From contig JBIISL010000002.1 in the NCBI GenBank assembly GCA_044341035.1, positions 16,361 to 80,360 on the forward strand: DNA of 64,000 nt, read 5' to 3'. Numbering within the stretch: the stretch's first letter is position 1; every line of letters begins with the position of its first letter. The DNA is from UBA2093 sp044341035 (GTDB taxonomy: Bacteria > Actinomycetota > Acidimicrobiia > Acidimicrobiales > Ilumatobacteraceae). Shown here piece after piece: positions 1 through 7,673 of this stretch. The translations under genes and the position numbers were made by a program. Below the pieces are notes generated by a model. It saw only the letters and a list, made by a program, of their open reading frames with translations. It was not told the DNA's origin and ran no database searches.

Positions 1-214
1 CGCCAACTTCGCGCACAATGCCCGCGGCTTGATATCCGACGATGTGCGGCTTGGTAGCAAGTGCACCGCCAGTTCTGTTGAGTGTGTCACCACCCTGAAT
101 TGCAATTACAGCAACATCAATCAAAACTCCGCCTGGGCGTAATTGTGGCTCTGCCACGTCTTCGTACTTCAGGACCTCAGGTCCGCCAGTCTGGTAATAA
201 ACAGCAGCTTTCAT
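1..214 (-). CDS. Quinone oxidoreductase / zinc-type alcohol dehydrogenase family protein, N-terminal part
   Basis: Only the first 71 codons lie in the window; the gene runs off the left edge. The protein begins MKAAVYYQTGGPEVLKYEDV and continues with a GroES-like segment typical of medium-chain dehydrogenase/reductases of the NADPH:quinone reductase branch (start MKAAV, then P-x-L-x-P-G-x-V-L-I-D-V-x-V, then G-x-x-x-A-G-I-V-x-E-V-G). That family transfers hydride from NADPH to quinones or enones in the cytoplasm. The Rossmann domain is outside the window, so the substrate cannot be judged. The ATG at 214 is preceded by TAGCGT seven bases upstream, which fits a leaderless promoter, and by a 5-base inverted repeat at 219-235. 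It lies downstream of an ABC-F gene on the same strand, 65 bases away, probably with its own promoter. Confidence 0.8.
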   Translation of the reverse strand, partial: MKAAVYYQTGGPEVLKYEDVAEPQLRPGGVLIDVAVIAIQGGDTLNRTGGALATKPHIVGYQAAGIVREVG

Positions 215-218
215 ACAC

Positions 219-235
219 GTGACGCTACTAGTCAC
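219..235. promoter_or_regulatory. Inverted repeat in the start region of the quinone reductase gene
   Basis: GTGAC and GTCAC arms (219-223 and 231-235) are separated by seven bases and sit directly upstream of the ATG at 214. The site overlaps the putative -10 hexamer, so it could be a repressor site. Arms this short occur by chance, so the call is weak. Confidence 0.25.
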
Positions 236-279
236 CACAGATTTACGGTCTATTGGGTAATGCGCAGTTGAGACAGAAC

Positions 280-1920
280 TCAGACGGTGAGAGGCTTTGC
301 AAGACGCAGTGTTGCGAGTTCTGCAGGGGCAGAGAGACCGGCCAGCGCAATGTCGTAATCAGGCAACTCATAAACGTCGCCATCGTCGGTAATCATGATG
401 AACCTGTCGAAGTTGGCGAGGAATGTGCGGTCATGGCTCACTGCAATCACAGTGCCTTCGAAACCTTCAATTGCGCGCTCGAGAGCTTCAGACGAATCTA
501 TATCAAGGTTGTCAGTGGGCTCATCAAGTAACAACACGTTATGGCCAGCAAGTTCGAGGCTCAAAATTTCAAGACGTGCTTTTTGACCGCCGGAAAGTGT
601 TTGAAATTCCTGGCGTGCATTGTTGCGTAGGCCGTAGCGGGCGAGTGCCCCCATTGATTTCTGCTCATCGGACAATCTGTCGCGAACAATCTCAATGCAC
701 TCACGCCCGTGGAACTCTGGTCTGTCGTTCACTTGGTTGAACATGCCGACAGAAGTACGTGGCCCAAACGTGATGTCGCCCGTAAGGCCTTCTGCTTTGC
801 CATTCAACGCGTTGAGGAGATGAGTCTTTCCAGTTCCGTTCGGGCCAATGAGGCCGAGCCGTTCCCCAAAATGCACTTCATCAGAAAAGGGCATGAACAG
901 TTCACCAATGGCAACGGACTCAAACTTCACGACTCGACGAGCAGAGTCGGCACCTCGGAACCGAACATAAATCTGTTGGTCTGCAACTGGCGGAGGAGGT
1001 GGCCCGGCCTTCACAAACTTTTCCCAACGCGTTTCTGCACCATTGGCTTTCGTTGCGTTCTTGAAGTTCTGTGCCGCACGTTGCTTCATGATTTTCATGT
1101 GATGAAACAGTCGGCGCTCTTCATCGTTCCATCGCTTTAGGTCGTCACCTAACAATTCTTGACGCTTCTGTCGAGCTTCAGGGAAGGTGACATACGAACC
1201 ACCATGCACCCACGCACCTGAACCTTCGACAGCAATGATTTTTGTTGCTACGCGTTCCAACAATGTGCGGTCGTGGCTCACCATCAAGATCGTGCTCTTG
1301 CACGCCTTGATTTGTTCTTCTAGCCAGCCACGAGTCGGAATGTCGAGGTAGTTGTCTGGTTCGTCAAGGAACAAAACGTCAGCACCAGATGTCAATAACA
1401 GGTCAAGAACTAGACGCTTGCGTTCTCCGCCAGATAACTGGCTCACAAGACGAGTCGCAAAGTTGTCAACGGGTGTCTTCACACTGCGTTGCGCTGATGC
1501 TGCCCACTGGGTCTCAAGGTCATATCCACCAAGGTCGCCCCAGTCGCCAAGTGCTTCTGCATATTTCATGCCGTCGTCTTCGCCACTCATCATTGCTTTT
1601 TCAGCAGCGAACAGTTTCTTGCCGGCTTCGCGCAGTGCAGTTGGTGCAACTTCAATCAGCATGTCGCGCAAACTGTCATCTGGTCGGCTCATGCCAACGT
1701 CCTGAGTCATCTGCAGGAATGTGCCACCAATGCTGAACTCGCCATCATCTGCTTCATACTGGCCAGTGAGAATCTTCAGGATGGTTGATTTACCAACACC
1801 ATTAGGACCAACGATTGCTGCGTGCTCACCGGGGGAGACTCCAAAGCTGACATCGAAGAACAATTGGTCAGCACCAGGAGGCGAATAGGCCAATTCAGAT
1901 ACGACAATGCTGCTCACCAC
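280..1920 (-). CDS. ABC-F family ATPase (ribosome-associated, two ABC domains)
   Basis: A 546-residue soluble protein with two ABC ATPase domains and no membrane segment, the hallmark of ABC-F proteins, which bind the ribosomal E site and relieve stalls or antibiotic inhibition. Domain 1 has Walker A GPNGVGKST at about residues 38-46, signature LSGGERKRL and Walker B LFLDEP. Domain 2 has Walker A GPNGTGKTH, signature LSGGQKARL and LLLDEP, both followed by SHDR switch motifs. The linker near residues 240-310 is rich in Lys/Arg/Glu, as expected for the ribosome-contacting arm. The start is one of two adjacent GTG codons (1920 or 1917). It is divergent from the XRE gene at 1984, with 63 bases between. 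I cannot tell a resistance subtype from a housekeeping one. Confidence 0.9.
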   Translation of the reverse strand: MVSSIVVSELAYSPPGADQLFFDVSFGVSPGEHAAIVGPNGVGKSTILKILTGQYEADDGEFSIGGTFLQMTQDVGMSRPDDSLRDMLIEVAPTALREAGKKLFAAEKAMMSGEDDGMKYAEALGDWGDLGGYDLETQWAASAQRSVKTPVDNFATRLVSQLSGGERKRLVLDLLLTSGADVLFLDEPDNYLDIPTRGWLEEQIKACKSTILMVSHDRTLLERVATKIIAVEGSGAWVHGGSYVTFPEARQKRQELLGDDLKRWNDEERRLFHHMKIMKQRAAQNFKNATKANGAETRWEKFVKAGPPPPPVADQQIYVRFRGADSARRVVKFESVAIGELFMPFSDEVHFGERLGLIGPNGTGKTHLLNALNGKAEGLTGDITFGPRTSVGMFNQVNDRPEFHGRECIEIVRDRLSDEQKSMGALARYGLRNNARQEFQTLSGGQKARLEILSLELAGHNVLLLDEPTDNLDIDSSEALERAIEGFEGTVIAVSHDRTFLANFDRFIMITDDGDVYELPDYDIALAGLSAPAELATLRLAKPLTV

Positions 1921-1955
1921 TCCATTGTGGTGGGAGGGGCATCTGCCTCAAACTA

Positions 1956-1977
1956 AATATATCTGTACAGGTATATT
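1956..1977. promoter_or_regulatory. Palindromic operator overlapping the -10 of the XRE/nucleotidyltransferase pair
   Basis: A 22-base palindrome is centred on the self-complementary CTGTACAG (1963-1970). Its flanking arms AATATAT and GTATATT match except for one pair (1962/1971). The right arm contains TATATT (1972-1977), six bases before the ATG at 1984, so operator and leaderless -10 element coincide. A DNA-binding protein encoded immediately downstream makes autoregulation the simplest reading. Confidence 0.6.
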
Positions 1978-1983
1978 AGATGT

Positions 1984-2310
1984 ATGGCTAAAGAGGTGTA
2001 TTCCCGCAATCTGATTCATACGGCACGAGTGCAGGCTGGTCTAACCCAAGCCGAACTAGCCCGAATAGGTAAAACGAGTCAGGCTGCAATTTCTGCATAT
2101 GAATCTGGCAAGAGATCTCCATCTGTTGAAACTCTCTCGAGACTTATTCGGGTAACAGGAATGGAATTGCGAATGCGACTTTCAGAACCCGACACTCATG
2201 ACGCATCGCGTAAGTCAGCAGAAAAAATCCTGCCCCGCGCTCAGGTTCGTGCACACATAACTCGCGAAGGAAAGCGAATTAGTGCACATGGTCGAGGTTC
2301 CAAGACTTGA
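1984..2310 (+). CDS. XRE-family helix-turn-helix regulator (antitoxin-like)
   Basis: A 108-residue protein whose first 60 residues form a Cro/CI-type helix-turn-helix: LTQAELARIGKTSQAAISAYESGKR matches the usual pattern of recognition helix followed by ExGxRxPxxxTL. The tail (about residues 70-108) is basic and probably disordered, and could contact the partner. The next gene overlaps its 3' end and encodes a nucleotidyltransferase-fold protein, an arrangement typical of type II/IV toxin-antitoxin and abortive-infection pairs. A near-perfect palindrome lies over its promoter. The ATG at 1984 is chosen because TATATT ends six bases upstream and there is no Shine-Dalgarno sequence. Confidence 0.85.
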   Translation: MAKEVYSRNLIHTARVQAGLTQAELARIGKTSQAAISAYESGKRSPSVETLSRLIRVTGMELRMRLSEPDTHDASRKSAEKILPRAQVRAHITREGKRISAHGRGSKT

Positions 2311-2788
2311 TATCCAAAAACTGTTTGAGGAATTAGAAAAAGAGAAAGTTCAATATGTCGTTATCGGTGGAATTGCAGCTCAACAATTAGGCCTACCGGT
2401 TCCCGCCACAGTTGATTTAGATATAACACCGAAACGATCGGCAGAGAATTATCGAAGTCTTTCTCGCTTCTTTGAGAATGTAGGAGCGGCCCTGTTTACT
2501 GCTGAAGATGGTGGCACCTGGTTTCCCTATCATCTCCTTGAAAATTGGAGCCAATACAGCACTCTTCACTTACTCACAAGATTTGGACTACTTGATCTTG
2601 TCTTTTCACCAGAAGGTGCCCCATCTGGTTATTCAGAACTGGCTCCTAATTCTCAAGTGCTTACTATGGAGTTGCTGAAGATTCGCTTGATAACAGAAAA
2701 GCAATGGGTTGCCCTAAAAGTTGCAGCTGGTCGCGAGAAAGATATTGAGCACTTGTCTATGTATTACAAAGACAGAAACGAGAACTAG
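2288..2788 (+). CDS. Nucleotidyltransferase-fold protein (AbiEii/DUF1814-like, putative toxin)
   Basis: A protein of about 166 residues. Near residue 27 it has IGGIAAQQLG followed by VDLDIT, the G-G...D-x-D layout of the minimal nucleotidyltransferase core, and near the C-terminus REKDIEHL, similar to the R/K-D segment of AbiEii-like transferases. Such enzymes transfer nucleotides to tRNA or protein when acting as toxins. Here the activity is inferred only from the motif. Translation could start at GTG 2282 or ATG 2288; either start overlaps the XRE gene (by 29 or 23 bases), indicating one transcript. Its stop lies four bases inside the convergent ABC-F gene end. A non-toxic role, for example DNA- or tRNA-related housekeeping, is not excluded. 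Confidence 0.7.
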   Translation: MVEVPRLDIQKLFEELEKEKVQYVVIGGIAAQQLGLPVPATVDLDITPKRSAENYRSLSRFFENVGAALFTAEDGGTWFPYHLLENWSQYSTLHLLTRFGLLDLVFSPEGAPSGYSELAPNSQVLTMELLKIRLITEKQWVALKVAAGREKDIEHLSMYYKDRNEN

Positions 2789-4539
2789 CTTCCTAGTTCC
2801 TCGGTGAGTTCTAACCACTGCGTTTCGAGTGATTCAATTGCTGTCTGTAGTGCTGCGAGTTCTTCGCCCAATGCGGCAAGTTTCTTATGGTCGTTTCCGG
2901 CATCAGCGATGTCTTGATACAACGCTGTCTGGCGAGCCGTGCGCTTCGTCATATCTTTTTCAACGTTGGCAATCAGTCTGTTCAGTGTGCTTGGGCTACG
3001 TGATGACTTCTGCTTGGCAGGTTTGGTCGCAGACGAGCGCTGGTTCGGAGCAGAACGCGGTGTAGTTGCGCGCGCTGATCGCTGTTGTAGCCATGTTGCA
3101 ACTCCACCGGGCACCAATGCTGCGCCACCTTCGCCGTCGAGCGCCAAAATCTCTTCCACAGTGCGGTCAATAAATGCACGGTCGTGACTGACAACCACAA
3201 CAATGCCTGGCCAGTCGTCAAGGTAATCCTCGAGGGCACGCAAAGTGTCAAGGTCAAGGTCGTTCGTTGGTTCATCCAACAACAACACGTTGGGTTGTTC
3301 AATCAGTGTGAGCAGTAATTGCAAACGGCGACGTTCTCCACCAGACAATGTGCTTAATGGCGCGAACTGTGCATCACCATCAAACCAGAATCTCTTCATC
3401 AAGTTGAGGTCTTCTACTGAAGGAGAGCCTTTGTCGCCTGCAACAACATCACGCACTCGTTTTGATAAGTCGAGTTCTTTACCCAACTGGTCGTAGTAGC
3501 CCACCAATACCGTTTTCCCAATATCAATGGTGCCAACGGTGGGGGTGAGCCGACCAGCAATCATGTCGAGCAATGTGCTCTTACCCGCGCCGTTTGGCCC
3601 AACAATTCCTAAACGGTCACCCGGTTCCAGTGCATGATCAAATGCGTGCAGTACTTCATGACCATCTGGCCATGTGAAGCCCACGCCAAGCATTTCGATT
3701 CCTTTTGAACCAAGTCGCTTGCTTCCGAGGTCTAGGCCCAATTCGCCTTGTCGTGCTGGGCCGTCTGGTTTATTTGCAATCAGCGCTTCAGCAGCTGCAA
3801 TACGTGCTTTTGGTTTTGCAGTTCGTGCAGGTGCACCACGGCGCAACCATGCAAGTTCCTTCTTTGCAGCGTTCTTGCGTACTTGCTCTGCTGTTGCGGA
3901 GTTCTCTTCACGTTCGGCGCGAGCAGCTAGGTACGCCGCGTAACCAGACCCGGCGTTTTCGCCAGCAGGAATATGCAAGTACGCATGTCCGCGATCTATT
4001 TCCAATACTCGGTTTGTAACACGGTCAAGAACATGACGGTCGTGCGTAACAATGGCAAGTCCACCAGGGAAACGCGCGAGCGTCTCTTCAAGGAAACCAA
4101 TTGCGTCAAGATCTAAATGGTTGGTTGGCTCGTCAAGAATGAGACAGTCCCATTCACCCGCTAGAAGACGGGCCAATGCAACACGCTTTAACTGTCCACC
4201 AGATAGTTCGCGCGTATCGGCTTCCACCATGTCGCCCATGCCAAGTTTGTCCAGCATTGCTTCGCCTTGCCAGCCACCACCCACTGCATCGCGCACGGTT
4301 CCATTCGGCAACACTGGCAATTGTGGCAACACGCCAATGCGCGCTCCACGGCCAGTTCGCACTACACCAGCGTCAGGTCGCAATTCGCCAGACAAAATGC
4401 GAAACAGTGTGCTCTTGCCGCAACCATTGAGACCAACAACACCCAATCGGTCGCCAGTGCTCAACGTAATGGAGACATCTTCGAACAAGGGACGACCAGG
4501 ACGAGACGCCTTGAGTCCTTCAGCATCAATCAGAATCAT
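2785..4539 (-). CDS. ABC-F family ATPase with C-terminal coiled coil (Uup-like)
   Basis: A 584-residue protein with two ABC domains and no membrane helices. Walker A motifs are GLNGCGKST (near residue 36) and GPNGAGKST (near 310). Both domains have an LSGG signature and a LILDEP/LLLDEP Walker B followed by TNxLDLD. The last 70 residues are rich in Lys, Glu, Ala and Leu and predict a coiled coil, as in Uup, which binds DNA or ribosomes. I start it at ATG 4539 rather than 4560: the stop of prfC (4541-4543) is one base upstream, giving TGACATG coupling, and MILIDAEGL begins a normal ABC-F N-terminus. It therefore forms an operon with prfC, a second translation factor. It converges with the nucleotidyltransferase gene, overlapping by four bases. 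Confidence 0.9.
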   Translation of the reverse strand: MILIDAEGLKASRPGRPLFEDVSITLSTGDRLGVVGLNGCGKSTLFRILSGELRPDAGVVRTGRGARIGVLPQLPVLPNGTVRDAVGGGWQGEAMLDKLGMGDMVEADTRELSGGQLKRVALARLLAGEWDCLILDEPTNHLDLDAIGFLEETLARFPGGLAIVTHDRHVLDRVTNRVLEIDRGHAYLHIPAGENAGSGYAAYLAARAEREENSATAEQVRKNAAKKELAWLRRGAPARTAKPKARIAAAEALIANKPDGPARQGELGLDLGSKRLGSKGIEMLGVGFTWPDGHEVLHAFDHALEPGDRLGIVGPNGAGKSTLLDMIAGRLTPTVGTIDIGKTVLVGYYDQLGKELDLSKRVRDVVAGDKGSPSVEDLNLMKRFWFDGDAQFAPLSTLSGGERRRLQLLLTLIEQPNVLLLDEPTNDLDLDTLRALEDYLDDWPGIVVVVSHDRAFIDRTVEEILALDGEGGAALVPGGVATWLQQRSARATTPRSAPNQRSSATKPAKQKSSRSPSTLNRLIANVEKDMTKRTARQTALYQDIADAGNDHKKLAALGEELAALQTAIESLETQWLELTEELGS

Positions 4540-4540
4540 G

Positions 4541-6130
4541 TCAGTCCCGACTGCCCGCAAGAATTGGAATCAATGTGAGTGCAGGTTCGTCCGCTTCAAG
4601 GCGTTGCAACCTGTATTTACTTTGGAACAGCGCAACAAGTTCGCCATCGCTACGACGCAAGATACGAATGCCACCAATTTCGCGTAAGCGCGGAATTGAT
4701 TCCTTGTCGGTTATGCGAATCGCTTGATAATCAGCATTCAAAATTTCAGCCGGTGCGTTGAATTCATGCTGCAAACGATGAGCCAATACTTCAAACTGCA
4801 ATTGACCAACGGCGGCAAGCACAGGGTCGGCGTCGCCCATGTCTGGATCGCGCAACACCTGCACAACACCTTCTTCGTCAAGCTGTTGCATGCCGCGACG
4901 GAACTGTTTGAACTTTGAAGAATCAAGTGGGCGAGCAGTAGCAAACACTTCAGGTGCAAAACGGGGCAGGGCGGGGAACGACACTGCTTTTCCTGCATGC
5001 AATGTGTCACCGATCTGTAAACCAGCCGTGTTGATGAGGCCAATCACATCCCCAGGGAACGCTTCTTCAATTGTCTCGCGTTCTGAACCGAATGCAGTGG
5101 TTGCATACTTCGTACCGACGTTCTTTGCGGTGCGTGCACAATCAACATCCATTCCACGCTCAAACTTCCCTGAACAAATTCGTGCAAAGGCAATTCGGTC
5201 ACGGTGGTTTGGGTCCATGTTGGCCTGAATCTTGAAGATGAACGCCGCAAACTCTGCTTCAAGTGGGCGATGGTCACCGTCAACGTCTTTACGCGGTGCA
5301 GGAGCGGGGGCAAGATCGACAACTGCGTCGAGAAGCATTTGCACACCAAAGTTAGTGATTGCAGAACCCACAAATACTGGGGTGCTCTCGCCAGCAAGGA
5401 AACTTTCAATATCGACATCGGCACCAATGGCATCGAGAAGTCCACATCCATCGAGCGCTTGCTTCCAAGCAGGGCCTTCGTCGATTGCTGCCTGTTCTGG
5501 GCTCACAATTTCTTCTGGTGCAATTGATGAACCGCGTGCAACACGAGTGAACCGTACGAAGTCACCGGTACGACGATCAATAACCCCCCGGAAATCACCA
5601 GACTGACCAACAGGCCACGTAACAGGAGTGGGGCGCAAACCAATTTGTTGTTCTACTTCGTCTAACAATTCCAACGGATCACGGCCAGGTCTGTCGTACT
5701 TATTGAAGAATGTAATTACGGGAAGGTTTTGCGCACGGCATACTTCAAATAGTTTTAATGTCTGAGGTTCAATACCTTTGGCAACGTCGAGCACCATGAT
5801 GACTGCATCAACTGCAGACAACACGCGGTAGGTGTCTTCAGAAAAGTCGCGGTGACCAGGGGTGTCGAGCAAATTGAACACACAATCGCGATAGGGGAAC
5901 TGCAACACAGTCGATGAAATAGAGATTCCGCGCTGGCGTTCCATCGCCATCCAGTCAGACGTGGCGGCACGTCTGTCGCCTCGGGCTTTTACTGCGCCGC
6001 CGGTCTGGATAGCGCCTGCATAAAGGAGGAATTTCTCGGTGAGGGTGGTCTTTCCTGCGTCAGGGTGAGAAATAATGGCAAATGTGCGCCGAGTGGCCGC
6101 TTCGCTCAAGATTTCAGGTGATTCAGACAC
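4541..6130 (-). CDS. prfC: Peptide chain release factor 3
   Basis: A 529-residue translational GTPase, the same length as the well-known enterobacterial RF3. G1 is SHPDAGKTTLTE (residues 21-32), G3 is DTPGHRDFSED and G4 is NKYDRPGRDP. The DTPGHRDFSEDTYR stretch and the C-terminal FxQFRRGMxQLxEEG region are characteristic of RF3 rather than EF-G. RF3 uses GTP to eject RF1/RF2 from the ribosome after peptide release. The start is GTG 6130, with TAGGCT six bases upstream, a leaderless-type layout. It is cotranscribed with the downstream ABC-F gene. The divergent patatin gene starts 61 bases away. Confidence 0.95.
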   Translation of the reverse strand: MSESPEILSEAATRRTFAIISHPDAGKTTLTEKFLLYAGAIQTGGAVKARGDRRAATSDWMAMERQRGISISSTVLQFPYRDCVFNLLDTPGHRDFSEDTYRVLSAVDAVIMVLDVAKGIEPQTLKLFEVCRAQNLPVITFFNKYDRPGRDPLELLDEVEQQIGLRPTPVTWPVGQSGDFRGVIDRRTGDFVRFTRVARGSSIAPEEIVSPEQAAIDEGPAWKQALDGCGLLDAIGADVDIESFLAGESTPVFVGSAITNFGVQMLLDAVVDLAPAPAPRKDVDGDHRPLEAEFAAFIFKIQANMDPNHRDRIAFARICSGKFERGMDVDCARTAKNVGTKYATTAFGSERETIEEAFPGDVIGLINTAGLQIGDTLHAGKAVSFPALPRFAPEVFATARPLDSSKFKQFRRGMQQLDEEGVVQVLRDPDMGDADPVLAAVGQLQFEVLAHRLQHEFNAPAEILNADYQAIRITDKESIPRLREIGGIRILRRSDGELVALFQSKYRLQRLEADEPALTLIPILAGSRD

Positions 6131-6157
6131 TCAAAGAGCCTACGGGCGTTGGGGGAA

Positions 6158-6184
6158 AGTGACCCATCTGAGGGTCACTACAAT
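6158..6184 (+). promoter_or_regulatory. Patatin gene promoter with inverted-repeat operator
   Basis: Perfect 8-base arms AGTGACCC (6158-6165) and GGGTCACT (6172-6179) flank a six-base spacer and abut the -10 hexamer TACAAT (6179-6184), which ends seven bases before the ATG at 6192. The placement suits a repressor or activator dimer controlling the patatin gene, and possibly the divergent prfC. The cognate regulator is not identifiable here. Confidence 0.5.
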
Positions 6185-6191
6185 TTTCGCC

Positions 6192-7664
6192 ATGGCAAAG
6201 AACACCTCGGTAATGATGCAGGCAAGCGTGGCGCCTCAGCCGCTGCCACCAATCGACTCCGTTCGAATCAAAACACAAAAACCGCTACCCGAAACTGAAC
6301 GCACTTCGAAGATTCATAATCTCACCTTCGAAGGTGGTGGAGCAAAGGGTTACTGCTATATCGGTGCGCTGCAAGTGTTGGAAGAAAAAGGTATTTACCC
6401 ACACAATATTCAGCGCGTAGCAGGTACAAGTGTCGGAAGCATGTTTGCATTGCTGGCAGCAACCGGGTGTTCTACCGAGTACATGTTGGAGAAAGTACCG
6501 GCAGATTTTGAATCAGTTGCCAAAGATGGCTCAGGCGGTCAGTTCCGATCGTTTGCTCGTGCTGCTCGGCGGCGCGGCATGCACCCAGGCCAGAAGTTGT
6601 ATGACTTTCTGGGGTCAATCTTGGAAGACACAACGGGAAGTGCGGACATTACATTTGCTCAGCTGTACGAGCGTTGTGGCCGTGAACTGTGCATTCCTGT
6701 TACGAATGTCTCGCGCATGATGACGGAATACTGTCACATCAAGACAACGCCAAACATGCCGGTTCGAGTTGCGACGCGTATGTCTATGTCTTTGCCCGTG
6801 ATGTTGCAACCCATCAACCTTGTTTCCGGGCTTGATCGTGTTCTCAATACCGAACCTGAGGTCTATGTTGATGGTGGTTTGTTGTGCAACAACCCGATTC
6901 ATGTGTTCGATGGTTGGTGGTTGTCGATGGATCCGAAGGATTCGTTCCTGCGTCGTATGCGTCCACTGGAACATGCGAGCGAGCACTACCCACGTTCGTC
7001 ACGCTTCACTCCAAACAATCCACATACTCTCGGGTTCACATTGGTGTCGGCAGACGAGGCGGACATCACACGAGGCTGGATGGATCAAGCGGCAACACCA
7101 ACTCGCCCCAATACGAAGACGGCACTTGCATTTACCGAGAAGGAAATCGAAAAAGCCAAAGGCCACCAGATGCAAAAGCCAGTACAGAAGCTGCTCGACC
7201 ATTTTGATGCGTTTGACACCAATGCTGATGGTCGTATCACGCGTGCAGAATTGAATGCCGCAATTGCTAGCGGTGGACTCAGCACTGACGAACTCACAAC
7301 AATCTTTGGAACAACTTCACCAGACCAAATTTTTGATCGTATGAACGTGGCAGGTGATGACGCAATTGATTTCGGAGAAGTACTGGCATTCCTCGAATCG
7401 ATCGGGCTTGATGTCACCACGCAATTGGTCGGGTTTCCTGCTCGTCCGCCGAAGAACATGTTGGAGTTTGCCCTGAACATGCTGGAAGCGGTAACCCGTG
7501 ATCTCACGCGGGCTAATCAGGGTCTTGGGGACCGTGACCGAATCGTTCCGATTGATACTGACTATGTGGGAACCACCACTTTTGATTTAGTGCAGGATGA
7601 TCTCGATTTCATGGTTGATTCGGGACGCAACCACACCAAGGCCTTTCTTAGCCATCACCGCTAA
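6192..7664 (+). CDS. Patatin-like phospholipase with two EF-hand loops
   Basis: A 490-residue protein with a patatin acyl-hydrolase domain. The oxyanion-hole segment EGGGAKG is at residues 47-53, the nucleophile motif G-T-S80-V-G at 78-82, and the dyad DGG at D227, so the Ser/Asp pair is intact. After the lipase domain come two calcium-binding-type loops: DTNADGRITRAE (342-353, canonical EF-hand) and NVAGDDAIDFGE (385-396, with Asn in position 1). Patatins hydrolyse phospholipids or acylglycerols; calcium control by the appended EF-hand pair is an inference. There is no signal peptide. The longer reading from 6075 would run through prfC, so I use ATG 6192 with TACAAT seven bases upstream. The GH3 gene starts nine bases after the stop. 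Confidence 0.9.
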   Translation: MAKNTSVMMQASVAPQPLPPIDSVRIKTQKPLPETERTSKIHNLTFEGGGAKGYCYIGALQVLEEKGIYPHNIQRVAGTSVGSMFALLAATGCSTEYMLEKVPADFESVAKDGSGGQFRSFARAARRRGMHPGQKLYDFLGSILEDTTGSADITFAQLYERCGRELCIPVTNVSRMMTEYCHIKTTPNMPVRVATRMSMSLPVMLQPINLVSGLDRVLNTEPEVYVDGGLLCNNPIHVFDGWWLSMDPKDSFLRRMRPLEHASEHYPRSSRFTPNNPHTLGFTLVSADEADITRGWMDQAATPTRPNTKTALAFTEKEIEKAKGHQMQKPVQKLLDHFDAFDTNADGRITRAELNAAIASGGLSTDELTTIFGTTSPDQIFDRMNVAGDDAIDFGEVLAFLESIGLDVTTQLVGFPARPPKNMLEFALNMLEAVTRDLTRANQGLGDRDRIVPIDTDYVGTTTFDLVQDDLDFMVDSGRNHTKAFLSHHR

Positions 7665-7673
7665 TCTTGCGAG

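Noticed and set aside
4052..4687. 211-codon plus-strand frame opposite the ABC-F and prfC genes
   Set aside because: Antisense to two strongly conserved genes with low-complexity Ser/Arg/Pro composition; a shadow.
6075..6191. Upstream extension of the patatin reading frame
   Set aside because: It would overlap the prfC start and its promoter; the residues MANVRRVAASLK mirror prfC codons. ATG 6192 has a good -10.
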